Source: CAZKNJ01 sp964554185
Lineage (GTDB): Bacteria; 4484-113
Direction: 5' to 3'
DNA length: 11,201 nt
NCBI GenBank assembly: GCA_964554185.1
Contig: CAZKNJ010000056.1
Location: 1 to 11,201 of the forward strand
In this document: positions 1 through 6,631 of the stretch, one piece after another
How the letters are laid out: each line of letters begins with the position of its first letter
Position numbering within the stretch: the stretch's first letter is position 1
Notes under the pieces: model-generated
The model's input: only the letters and a program-made list of their open reading frames with translations
What the model was told of the DNA's origin: nothing
The model's database searches: none
Position numbers and translations under genes: made by a program

Positions 1-36
1 CCCCTCAAACAACAAGGAGTCGCGACCCTCCAATCC

Positions 37-97
37 GGCGGGTGAACTCTCCAGTCGCGATTGCAGGTGGGAGGGGCAGTCTCCAGGTTTACCCGCC
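37..97. repeat. Inverted repeat, 11-bp stem with wide loop
   Basis: Bases 37-47 (GGCGGGTGAAC) pair with 87-97 (GTTTACCCGCC) over 11 positions, one of them a G-T pair that is stable only in RNA read from the + strand. The enclosed loop of 39 bases contains TCTCCAG twice (from about 49 and 79). A second, smaller inverted pair, TCGCGAC (20-26) with GTCGCGA (54-60), overlaps it. No open frame here looks protein-like. The region 1-243 otherwise holds no gene I can support. The structure could be a terminator or REP-like remnant of a gene left of the window, but no U-tract follows it. Confidence 0.4.
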
Positions 98-160
98 ATA
101 GCCTCGGCGACGGAGGGTCCCCGCCCGTGATTCTACTCCCGCTAGAAATGTCCCCCTACC

Positions 161-190
161 GAGTACGCCGCGCTCACCAGCGCGGCTCTG
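161..190 (-). repeat. Interspersed hairpin unit, copy 1 (REP-like)
   Basis: Arms GCCGCGCT (167-174) and AGCGCGGC (179-186) form a perfect 8-bp stem around the loop CACC. Read on the minus strand, the 30 bases 190-161 match the unit at 1189-1218 at 28 of 30 positions. The two differences are at one base pair of the stem, G-C in one copy and C-G in the other. This copy is therefore a family member in inverted orientation. It lies just before a heptamer array and a promoter. Confidence 0.75.
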
Positions 191-192
191 TC

Positions 193-220
193 GAACAACC
201 GACAACCAGCAACGAGCAAC
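193..220. repeat. Degenerate heptamer array, four units
   Basis: Four consecutive 7-base units ending in CAAC can be read: GAACAAC, CGACAAC, CAGCAAC, GAGCAAC. The array starts 7 bases after a hairpin unit and ends 23 bases before a -10 box. A longer array with the same period stands in the equivalent place before gpmI. Confidence 0.5.
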
Positions 221-243
221 CGCTCAGCGCCAGCCCGGCTTTG

Positions 244-252
244 TGCTACGAT
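244..252 (+). promoter_or_regulatory. Extended -10 promoter for the exported protein gene
   Basis: TGC followed by TACGAT is an extended -10 element (TGn plus TAnnnT) and closely resembles the box before gpmI (TGC TACAAT). No good -35 is visible. Transcription would begin near 259, giving a leader of about 60 bases before the ATG at 322. Only the motif is seen; activity is inferred. Confidence 0.45.
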
Positions 253-281
253 GGAAGAGGCTGCCTTCCTTCCGGGGGAGA

Positions 282-317
282 ATGGTGAAGGGCACGCTGA
301 ACAAAGTGTGGAGATGA
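282..317 (+). other. Possible 11-codon leader ORF
   Basis: An ATG at 282 directly follows the purine tract GGGGGAG (274-280) and opens a reading frame for MVKGTLNKVWR that stops at TGA 315-317, four bases before the ATG at 322. Its distance from the -10 box (29 bases) resembles that of the lipoprotein gene start (31 bases), which is also preceded by GGGGAG. It may be a leader peptide coupled to the downstream gene, or chance. The spacing of GGAG to the ATG is too short for an ideal ribosome site. Confidence 0.2.
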
Positions 318-321
318 CGCT

Positions 322-1116
322 ATGACGGGAGAGCGAATCCTACGAGTGTCGCGCTGGCTGGCGCTGAGTGTTATTGCAGCGATCACAGCGCTAAGCTGCT
401 TTGCTGCTCAGGCTGACAGTTCACCGCGAGAAGCCAAGAGCGAAGCGCTAAGAGAGGTCGCCAGTTTGGGCTGGCCTGCGATTCACGGCCGGCTGAGTAA
501 GGGTGGCCTCCTGCTGGAGGAGTTCCTGCGAGTCTGGGTGTACAACCCTAGGGCCCAGACCCCGCAGACCGACCACTTCTGGCTCGTCGGCTTCCGCGAG
601 CTCTACGATTTCCACGGTCGCGGTCTGAGGCGCGGTGACACTTACCTAGCAGTCTACAGCCCGAAAGGTAAGCTGACCGACTGGAAGGGCTATGACAGGC
701 TGGATGGAATTGAGGTCTATGAGGTAAATAGCAGAGGCAATGCGAGTTGGGCCAAGGAGTTGATACTGGTCCGGTATTTCGCGGCTTACGATCTGGTAAC
801 GATAGGCGAGTCGGGTGCTTTGATCACCGTTCTGCAAATTGACTCTGAAGTCAGCGACATCCTCATCCAAGACATCAACGACGACGCGTATCCAGAACTC
901 CTAATTCCTTTCTCGTCAGAGGCGTACAACGGCGGGTTGTGGTTCGGCGATAGGTGGGAGGCTATCGATGATATGGTCCCTGGGACACCAGAACGCGGAT
1001 TGGTTATTGTCTTCTTGGATTACCCGGAACTGTCAGTTAGTCGAATGGGAATTCTGGAGTTCGGTGGGCTTGACCAGGGGATCACTCACATCGGCAACCG
1101 GGGCGGAGGAAACTAG
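322..1116 (+). CDS. Exported protein of unknown function with one FG-GAP-like loop
   Basis: This encodes 264 residues that I do not recognise as a family. The N-terminus has basic residues (R5, R8, R11), a hydrophobic stretch at about 12-28 and an A-Q-A site at 29-31, so a Sec signal peptide cut before D32 is likely. Cys26 makes a poor lipobox, so a lipoprotein is less likely. Residues 184-193 (DINDDAYPEL) look like the calcium-binding loop of FG-GAP/VCBS repeats, with D184, N186, D188 and E192 as ligands, but only one loop is evident. The start is chosen because GGAG (310-313) sits 8 bases upstream and the signal peptide begins there. Codon use is more AT-tolerant than in gpmI or ade; one 60-base stretch (721-780) is 50% GC. 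The protein probably acts outside the cytoplasmic membrane. Its role is unknown. Confidence 0.75.
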   Translation: MTGERILRVSRWLALSVIAAITALSCFAAQADSSPREAKSEALREVASLGWPAIHGRLSKGGLLLEEFLRVWVYNPRAQTPQTDHFWLVGFRELYDFHGRGLRRGDTYLAVYSPKGKLTDWKGYDRLDGIEVYEVNSRGNASWAKELILVRYFAAYDLVTIGESGALITVLQIDSEVSDILIQDINDDAYPELLIPFSSEAYNGGLWFGDRWEAIDDMVPGTPERGLVIVFLDYPELSVSRMGILEFGGLDQGITHIGNRGGGN

Positions 1117-1187
1117 TGCAGGGACTCATGGCTGAGCGTTAGCAGTGCCAATGCTCGTATTCAAGCGGGTCTCAGGCCTTCGCCCTT

Positions 1188-1309
1188 CAGAGCCGGGCTG
1201 GTGAGCCCGGCGTACTCGGAGTTAAATTGTGTCCTTTCTTAAAAGAGTAGGCGGTGCGCGCCGTCGCCATAGTGCTTTGGCGCGTCGGCGACTCACTAGC
1301 GCCGCTCTT
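1188..1309 (+). repeat. Two-hairpin palindromic element, BIME-like, copy A
   Basis: The left unit has arms GCCGGGCT (1192-1199) and AGCCCGGC (1204-1211) around GGTG, followed by GTACTCGG. The right end carries CTCACTAGCGCCGCTCTT (1292-1309), shared with the element at 4007-4090, where the right half is the same unit in opposite orientation. Here the right unit is opened by 35 extra bases (1257-1291) between GCGGTG (1251-1256) and CTCACT. These contain their own inverted pair CGCGCC (1257-1262)/GGCGCG (1279-1284). The element fills most of the spacer after the stop at 1116. The hairpins lack a U-tract, so they are not typical intrinsic terminators. Confidence 0.7.
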
Positions 1310-1320
1310 CTCTTCCCTTA

Positions 1321-1397
1321 CTACTTACTACTTCATACTTCCTACAACACCCCCCGCTACCCGCTACTCGCCCCTCGCTACACCCCCAATGCTACAA
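1321..1397. repeat. Degenerate heptamer array upstream of gpmI
   Basis: Eleven 7-base units run without a break: CTACTTA, CTACTTC, ATACTTC, CTACAAC, ACCCCCC, GCTACCC, GCTACTC, GCCCCTC, GCTACAC, CCCCAAT, GCTACAA. Most share CTAC at a fixed phase, and the strand is almost purine-free. The last unit overlaps the -10 box of gpmI, so the promoter itself is built from a repeat unit. Similar degenerate heptamer tracts (STRR) are known from cyanobacteria; a link to those is only by analogy. Confidence 0.6.
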
Positions 1398-1398
1398 T
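1390..1398 (+). promoter_or_regulatory. Extended -10 promoter of gpmI, leaderless layout
   Basis: TGC TACAAT ends at 1398 and the ATG of gpmI follows after 8 bases. Transcription normally starts about 6-8 bases after the -10 box, so the mRNA would begin at or beside the start codon. No Shine-Dalgarno sequence precedes the ATG; the gap is ACCCCCCG. Confidence 0.6.
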
Positions 1399-1406
1399 AC
1401 CCCCCG

Positions 1407-2973
1407 ATGCCCAAGCCGGCGGTACTGCTGATATTGGACGGGTGGGGCTACCGCAGCGACCCCGCCGGCAACGCCATTAAGCTGGCCCACACCCCCCACT
1501 GGGACCGCCTGCTGCGCGACAATCCGTGGACGCTGCTGGACTGCATGGGCGTCGCGGTGGGCCTCGCGCCCGGCCAGATGGGCAACTCCGAGGTGGGCCA
1601 CCTCAACCTCGGCGCCGGCCGCCGCGTCATCCAGCCGCTGGCGCGCATTGACCAGATGGTCGCGCGCGGCGAGTTCAAGACCCATCCCGCGCTCACGAAG
1701 ATCCTCACCGAAACCGCCGAGGCCGGGACGGTGCTGCACCTCATCGGCCTGCTGTCCGATGGCGGCGTGCATTCGCACATCGCGCACCTGTTCGCGCTGC
1801 TGGAGGCGGCGGCGCACTCCGGCGTCAAACGCGTGGCGGTGCACGCGGTGCTGGACGGGCGCGACACCGGCCCCTATTCGTCCAAGAGCTTCCTGCACGG
1901 CCTGCTGCGCCACCTGGCGGATTATCCCGGCGAAGCGCGGGTGGCCACCGTCTGCGGCCGCTACTACGCGATGGACCGCGACCGCCGCTGGGACCGCGTT
2001 GAGCCGGCCTACCGCGCCATCGTGGAGGCGCAGGCGCCCGCGGTGCCCGGCGTGATGGAAAAGGTGACGGAGCTGCACGACAGCGGCGAAACCGACGAGT
2101 TCATCCGCCCGTTCTGCGTGGCGCCGGAGGGCGGCGAAGCGCTCAAAATGTCCCCCGACGACACGGTCATCTGCTACAACTTCCGCGAGGATCGCGCGCG
2201 CGAGCTGTCGCGGGCGCTGTACCTGCAGGACTTTGACGCCTTCGCGCGCCCCTTCACCATCAAGCGCTTCTTCTCCTTCTCGCGCTATAGCGAGGAGTTT
2301 GACAACCCCGTCTTGCTGGAAGAAAAGCCGCTGGAGGACACCGTCACCGAGCACCTGTCGGCCCAGGGCCTGACCGTGGGCAAGGTCGCCGAGACCGAGA
2401 AGTACGCCCACGTCACCTACTTCTTCAACGGCGGGCGCGAGGAGCCCTTTGAGCACGAGCGGCGCATCCTCATCCCCTCGCCCAAGGTGGCGACCTACGA
2501 CCTCAAGCCGGAGATGAGCGTTATGCGCGTGACTAGCGCGGCGATTGACCTCATCACCAGCGACCAGTGCTTCTTCACCGTGGTCAACTTCGCCAACGGC
2601 GACATGGTGGGCCACACCGGCGACCTGGACGCGGCGGTCAAGGCCTGCGAGGCGGTGGACGCCAGCCTGGGGCGCATCATTGACGCGGTGGAAGGCGGCG
2701 GCACGGCTTTTCTCGTCGTCACCGCCGACCACGGCAACGTGGAAAAGATGCGCGACAGCGCCGGCAACATGTACACCGCGCACACCATTAGCCCGGTGCC
2801 GGTGGCGGTGATGGGCAGCATGCGCCAGCTGCGCAATCCGTACAAGGATCAGCCGGAGGACGTCTTCGCCGACACCCACGGCCAGGCCCTGCGCGACATC
2901 GTCCCCACCATCCTGGACCTGTGGTCAATGGACCAGCCCAAGATAATGGACGGCCACTCGCTCCTGGTGAACT
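1407..2973 (+). CDS. gpmI: 2,3-bisphosphoglycerate-independent phosphoglycerate mutase (3' end cut by gap)
   Basis: This cytoplasmic enzyme interconverts 3- and 2-phosphoglycerate in glycolysis and gluconeogenesis, using two Mn2+ ions and a phosphoserine intermediate. Family hallmarks are all visible: D11 in LILDGWG, nucleophile S61 in MGNSEVGHLN, H122 in SDGGVHSH, DGRD at 150-153, GRYYAMDRDRRWDR, NFREDRARE, K332 in ETEKYAHVTYFF, D399/H403 in NGDMVGH, D441/H442 in TADHGN and H459 in AHT. The 522 codons seen end at GHSLLVN, which resembles the family C-terminus, so only a few residues should be missing. The ATG at 1407 is chosen because the protein then starts MPKPAVLLILDGWG like its relatives and the -10 box sits 8 bases upstream. 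An in-frame ATG at 1389 lies inside the promoter. Any reading into the gap is an artefact. Confidence 0.96.
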
Positions 2974-3073
2974 NNNNNNNNNNNNNNNNNNNNNNNNNNN
3001 NNNNNNNNNNNNNNNNNNNNNNNNNNNNNNNNNNNNNNNNNNNNNNNNNNNNNNNNNNNNNNNNNNNNNNNNN
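2974..3073. other. Assembly gap, 100 N
   Basis: Exactly 100 undetermined bases, a conventional placeholder for a gap of unknown size. It falls where gpmI and the xerC/D-like gene converge and removes the last codons of both genes plus their spacer. The adjacency of the two flanks rests on scaffolding alone. Confidence 0.98.
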
Positions 3074-3973
3074 TTCCCCCTTCTTCTGCGCCCGCGGATG
3101 CGCCTTGTCATAGGTCTCCGACAGCAGCCGGGTGGACACCCGCGTGTACACATTCGTCGTGTCCAGACTCGCATGCCCCAGCAGCTGCTGGATGCTGCGC
3201 AGGTCCGCGCCGCCGTCCAGCATGTGCGTGGCGAAGGCGTGCCGCAGCTTGTGCGCCGACACCGGCTTGAGCAGCCCCGCCTTCAGCGCGAGCTTCTTGA
3301 GCGTGTCGCTCACGCCCTGCCGCGTCCACGGCTGCCCGCGCGTCGACACAAACAGCTCCTCCGGCATTGCGCCCTTCTTGGGCGCCAGCTCCCCGCGAAG
3401 CCGCAAATACTCGCGCATTGCGTCCTCCGCGGGCCGGCCGAAGATGACCTCGCGCATGCGCCCGCGCTTGCCCTTCACCGTGAGCTTGCGGCGGTCCGGC
3501 CGGTAGTCCGCCAGCCGCAGCGTCAGCAGTTCGTTGATGCGCATGCCGGTGGAGTACAGCAGCTCAACCAGCGCGCGGTCGCGCGCCGCTACCGCGCCTT
3601 CCCCCGCCGCCGCCGCCACCAGCGCGTCCACTTCCTCCGGCGTCAGCACCACCGGCGGCTGCGCCACGAACTTGCCGAGTTCCACCGCCAGCGCCGGGTT
3701 GCTTGCCAGCACGCCCTGTTCCACCAGGTAGCGGCAGAAAGAGGTGATGGCGGTAAGCTGCCGCCGTGCCGTGCGCATAGTCACCCCGACCTTGGCCGGA
3801 TCCAGCTGATGGTTGAAGAAGGCGTAGAGCTTGGCCTCGTCCAGCGCCGAGGCCTCGCCGGCGAACCGCAGCAGCAGCTTCACGTCGCTCACATATCCCG
3901 TCTGGGTGCCGAGGACCAGCCCGGCCGCCGCCAGCTCCCGCGCATATCCCGCCAGCACTTCCTTGTTTCCCAT
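3074..3973 (-). CDS. XerC/XerD-type tyrosine recombinase (3' end cut by gap)
   Basis: The family cuts and rejoins DNA through a covalent 3'-phosphotyrosine. Chromosomal XerC/D resolve chromosome dimers at dif before division. The 300 codons visible show an N-terminal SAM-like core-binding domain (about 1-100) and a catalytic domain (about 108-295) with the full active site: R145 in STGMR, K169 in VKGKRG, H241 and R244 in HKLRH, H267 in LLGHAS and Y276 in NVYTRVS. Length and the end (YDKAHPRA plus a basic tail) match Xer proteins, so little is lost in the gap. The ATG at 3973 is preferred over an in-frame upstream start at 4006 because a -10 box lies between them, 7 bases before this ATG. No attachment site, excisionase or phage gene is nearby, which favours a housekeeping Xer over an integrase. 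XerC and XerD cannot be told apart here. Confidence 0.9.
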
Positions 3974-3980
3974 TGCGCCG

Positions 3981-3989
3981 ATTCTATCA
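3981..3989 (-). promoter_or_regulatory. Extended -10 promoter of the xerC/D-like gene, leaderless layout
   Basis: On the minus strand TGA TAGAAT ends at 3981 and the ATG (3973-3971) follows after 7 bases. No ribosome site is present in the interval CGGCGCA. The layout matches gpmI and ade. Confidence 0.6.
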
Positions 3990-4006
3990 CCTGCGTCCCT
4001 CCCCAC

Positions 4007-4090
4007 GTAGGCCGGGCTGGTGAGCCCGGCCTACTCGTCGTTTAATTGCGCTTCTCTTGTGAACAGGCGGTGCTCACTAGCGCCGCTCTT
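4007..4090 (+). repeat. Two-hairpin palindromic element, BIME-like, copy B
   Basis: The left unit is a perfect 12-bp stem, GTAGGCCGGGCT (4007-4018) with AGCCCGGCCTAC (4023-4034), around GGTG. The right unit has GCGGTGCT (4067-4074) and AGCGCCGC (4079-4086) around CACT, with one T-G pair. Reverse-complemented, the right unit matches the left-unit type at about 18 of 24 positions, so the element is a head-to-head pair of one unit, as in BIMEs built from REP sequences. The linker shares TACTCG, TTAAATTG/TTTAATTG and AGGCGGTG with copy A. It lies between the divergent promoters. A half-unit (AGCCCGGC then TACTC) recurs at about 4149-4161. Confidence 0.75.
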
Positions 4091-4175
4091 TCTGACGACC
4101 GAAAGCCTGCCCGCCGCAGCCTTGGGCGAAGGTGGGCGCTGCCTGCCAGCCCGGCTACTCCTCTCCACTCCGCCG

Positions 4176-4184
4176 TGGTAGAAT
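4176..4184 (+). promoter_or_regulatory. Extended -10 promoter of the lipoprotein gene
   Basis: TGG TAGAAT is an extended -10 element with the same hexamer as the xerC/D-like promoter. Transcription would start near 4191, leaving a leader of about 25 bases that carries a ribosome site, unlike the leaderless layout of the housekeeping genes. No clear -35 is seen. Confidence 0.5.
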
Positions 4185-4202
4185 CTCCGCAACTCCAATC
4201 TC

Positions 4203-4215
4203 GGGGGCAGGGGAG
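4203..4215 (+). promoter_or_regulatory. Ribosome binding site deciding the lipoprotein start
   Basis: GGGGG (4203-4207) lies 8 bases before the ATG at 4216, and AGGGGAG (4209-4215) directly abuts it. The tract supports 4216 rather than the in-frame upstream ATG at 4132, which would place the signal peptide 28 residues inside the protein and lies before the promoter. Confidence 0.5.
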
Positions 4216-6567
4216 ATGAAACAACTGGGCGCATATCGCATTGCTGCCATCCTGCTAATCGCAGTAACGCTTACGCTGCTCGCCACCTGTGGCGGGTGGA
4301 AGGCTCCGCAGCTCAAGTGGCAGCCGATAGTCTCCCCACAGAACGAGCAGCCATCAGAGAGCGATGGAACCGGCCTCCCTTCCGTGCTGGAATTAGACAA
4401 TCTGCTAGGCAACGTCAGCAAAGGCGTGCGGCAGGGCGATCAAGTAGTAAGCTACGGCGCCGACTATGACGCCGGGCTCTCGGACACCACGAGCGATCGT
4501 GAAGAGGCGATTGAGGTGGAGGACACCAGCCTCGACCTCCGCGCCTACGAAGTGGGCGATTATACCTACGCCATCATCCCGCAGCTTACCGGCGATGGCG
4601 GGTGGGGAGGCGGGCGCGACGACGATGTGCCGCTGCAATCGCTGATTGAGACCGAGCCCTGCGACTACGGAGGCGGGCGCGACGACGACGTTCCGCTGCT
4701 TTACTACATCGGCTTCGCCGATTACACCTTCGGCTCCTGGCGTTGGTACGGCCCCTTCACCGGCACCGGCCCGGATATATCCCTGCACAGTGGCGACCTG
4801 GAGGACCGCTTCAAGTCGCCCACCGACATGCTGTATATCGCGGTGTTGACCACCGCGGCGGGCAAGGAAACCAGCCAGCTTCCACGCGAAGGATTGCTGG
4901 CGCCGCTGCCGTTTGAAGCCGCCATGCGCACTGCCTCGCAACTGGAAGACCCCGTGGGCGTGCGCGTGAACCTGGTGACCACCGACACGGATTCCGGCAT
5001 CGGAACGCTTCCGCAAATCGTCACCGGTCTTGAGGCTTCGGTTGGCGCCAGCAGCATCACGCTCACCTGGGACGCGAATCCCGACCCGGCGGTGACCATG
5101 CACCAGGTTTTCCGGGGGAATCTCTCAACCGGCGGCCCTCCGGAATCACTGGGCGAGGTGCCTATGCCTACGCTGGAGTATGAAGATACAACGGCGGTCG
5201 TGGACACGACCTACCGCTATTCGGTGCGCGCCGTGAATGACACCGGCAATGGCGGGTTCGGTGAGATTGAGGTCGGCCCGCCCATCATCAAGGCGGTGGG
5301 GCCTCTCTCAGGTGTGAGCGGCTACGCCGTTACCTTTGGCGTTACTCTGGATGGAAGCCAGCCCTTCACCTATGAATGGGATTTCGGCGGCGGCGCCTTG
5401 CCCAACACCAGCACCGATGCCCGGCCCAGTGTCACGCTGGGCGAAGTCGGCGAGTACGCCGCCTGGGTCTCCATTGACAACGCCTACGGCCACGACAGCC
5501 TGGACTTCGTGCTCACAGTTCGCGAAGCTCCGTCCTGGCGGGTAATGACGATAGTCAGTGAGGGCTACGCGGGCCCGTATTCCTCCATCGCGGAGGTTAA
5601 CGGCAGCCCGGCGATTGCGTACTACGACGACACCGACGGCGACCTGGAATATATACGGGCGCTGGACGCTTACGGCGACTCCTGGGGAACGCCGGTTACT
5701 CTTGACAGCGAGGGCGATGTGGGCTGGTTCATTTCGCTGGCGATGGTGAACGGCCATCCGGCGGTCTCCTACTACGACGTTACCAACGACGATCTTAAGT
5801 ACGTGCGGGCGGCCGACGCCAACGGCAGCTCCTGGGGCACTCCGCAAGTGCTGGACAGCGAGGGCTTCGAGGGCGAATACAGCTCCCTGGCGGTGGTAAA
5901 CGGCTTCCCCGCGATATCGTACTACGATTGGACCTACCAGGACTTGAAGTACATCCGCGCCGCCGACGCGAACGGCGATTCCTGGAGCACGCCGCTGGCG
6001 ATAGACACAGAGGGAGACGTGGGGCGGTACACCTCGCTGAGGGTGGTCAACGGCTACCCCGCTGTCTCCTACTTCGACAACACAGCAACCGGCTTGAAAT
6101 ACGTGCGGGCAGCCAACGCCGACGGCAGCTCGTGGGGAATTCCCGTCGCCCTCGATAGCGAGGGATTCATCGGCAGGTACACCTCGCTCGTGGTGGCGGC
6201 TGGCAATCCGGCGATTTCATATTACGACCTGACCAACGGCGACCTGAAGTTCGTGTGGGCAATCGACGCCGTCGGCGGCTCCTGGGGAACGCCACTCGTC
6301 CTGGACAGCTCGGGCGACGTTGGCTATTACACCTCAATGGCGCTGGTAGGCGGCCACCCGGCGGTTTCCTACCAGGACGGCACCAACGGAGACCTCAAGT
6401 ACATTCGGGCGGCGAGCGCGGACGGCAGCTCCTGGGAGGCTCCGCTCACCCTCGACAGCGCGGGGCAGGTCGGCTACTACACTTCGCTTGGGGAGGTGAA
6501 CGGCTGCCCGGCGGTTTCTTACCAGGATAACACCAGCTTCGACCTGAAATTCGCCATCCTGTACTAG
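4216..6567 (+). CDS. Putative lipoprotein: FnIII-like, PKD-like and seven-bladed propeller-like repeats
   Basis: A 783-residue envelope protein. Residues 1-25 form a signal peptide with a long hydrophobic core ending LLATC. C25 may be lipidated, though T at the -1 position is unusual for a lipobox. Residues about 26-265 are of unknown fold and contain GGGRDDDVPL twice, 21 residues apart. Residues about 266-352 look like fibronectin type III (ITLTWDANPDPAV, YRYSVRAVN). Residues about 355-437 look like a PKD domain (FTYEWDFGGG, YAAWVSIDNAYG). From about 438 to the end are seven 50-residue units with consensus NGxPAxSYYDxTNxDLKYVRAxxAxGxSWGTPxxLDSEG. The family is common as an extracellular surface or binding module; no catalytic motif is seen. 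The gene ends with TAG then TAA in frame and is followed 64 bases later by ade, which has its own promoter. Function and ligand are unknown. Confidence 0.85.
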   Translation: MKQLGAYRIAAILLIAVTLTLLATCGGWKAPQLKWQPIVSPQNEQPSESDGTGLPSVLELDNLLGNVSKGVRQGDQVVSYGADYDAGLSDTTSDREEAIEVEDTSLDLRAYEVGDYTYAIIPQLTGDGGWGGGRDDDVPLQSLIETEPCDYGGGRDDDVPLLYYIGFADYTFGSWRWYGPFTGTGPDISLHSGDLEDRFKSPTDMLYIAVLTTAAGKETSQLPREGLLAPLPFEAAMRTASQLEDPVGVRVNLVTTDTDSGIGTLPQIVTGLEASVGASSITLTWDANPDPAVTMHQVFRGNLSTGGPPESLGEVPMPTLEYEDTTAVVDTTYRYSVRAVNDTGNGGFGEIEVGPPIIKAVGPLSGVSGYAVTFGVTLDGSQPFTYEWDFGGGALPNTSTDARPSVTLGEVGEYAAWVSIDNAYGHDSLDFVLTVREAPSWRVMTIVSEGYAGPYSSIAEVNGSPAIAYYDDTDGDLEYIRALDAYGDSWGTPVTLDSEGDVGWFISLAMVNGHPAVSYYDVTNDDLKYVRAADANGSSWGTPQVLDSEGFEGEYSSLAVVNGFPAISYYDWTYQDLKYIRAADANGDSWSTPLAIDTEGDVGRYTSLRVVNGYPAVSYFDNTATGLKYVRAANADGSSWGIPVALDSEGFIGRYTSLVVAAGNPAISYYDLTNGDLKFVWAIDAVGGSWGTPLVLDSSGDVGYYTSMALVGGHPAVSYQDGTNGDLKYIRAASADGSSWEAPLTLDSAGQVGYYTSLGEVNGCPAVSYQDNTSFDLKFAILY
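5530..6564 (+). repeat. Seven in-frame 150-bp coding repeats
   Basis: Units begin at 5557, 5707, 5857, 6007, 6157, 6307 and 6457, exactly 150 bases apart with no insertion or deletion; the last is cut to 36 codons. The VNG-type codons recur at 5596, 5746, 5896, 6046, 6196, 6346 and 6496. The piece before the first unit (SWRVMTIV, from about 5533) matches the SWGTPxxLD segment missing from the last one. This gives seven full blades with an N-terminal strand closing the ring, as in Velcro-closed beta-propellers. The fold is inferred from the repeat count and period. Confidence 0.85.
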
Positions 6568-6615
6568 TAACTGATCCCTATCCGTTGGGTTTCGTCCTGC
6601 TGGCAACTGGACCGC

Positions 6616-6624
6616 TGATATAAT
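6616..6624 (+). promoter_or_regulatory. Extended -10 promoter of ade, leaderless layout
   Basis: TGA TATAAT has a perfect consensus -10 with the TG extension and ends 7 bases before the ATG at 6632. The interval CCACCCC has no ribosome site. It lies in the 64-base spacer after the lipoprotein gene, in which I see no terminator hairpin. Confidence 0.7.
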
Positions 6625-6631
6625 CCACCCC

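Noticed and set aside
61..288. Short frame in the left spacer starting with TTG
   Set aside because: It crosses inverted repeats, a heptamer array and a promoter, has no ribosome site and its product looks random.
1192..1211. Intrinsic terminator after the exported protein gene
   Set aside because: The stem is strong but is followed by GTACTCGG and mixed sequence rather than a U-tract, and the same unit appears upstream of genes elsewhere.
1321..1397. CRISPR array
   Set aside because: The period is 7 bases with degenerate units and no spacers.
1229..1480. Short frame and upstream extension of gpmI over the repeat element
   Set aside because: These codons would translate the hairpins and heptamer array. 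gpmI proteins start at the equivalent of 1407 and the promoter lies after 1389.
1392..2879. Long open frame on the minus strand opposite gpmI
   Set aside because: The + strand frame has all gpmI active-site motifs. The reverse frame is rich in H, R, V and A as expected of an antisense shadow in GC-rich DNA.
3074..3973. Phage or integron integrase
   Set aside because: Size and motifs fit XerC/D, and no excisionase, attachment duplication, cassette or phage gene is visible.
2921..4045. Plus-strand frame running through the N gap and across the recombinase gene
   Set aside because: It depends on undetermined bases and is antisense to an intact tyrosine recombinase with all catalytic residues.
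4132..4215. Upstream start for the lipoprotein at 4132
   Set aside because: It would bury the signal peptide 28 residues inside the protein and begins before the -10 box at 4176-4184.
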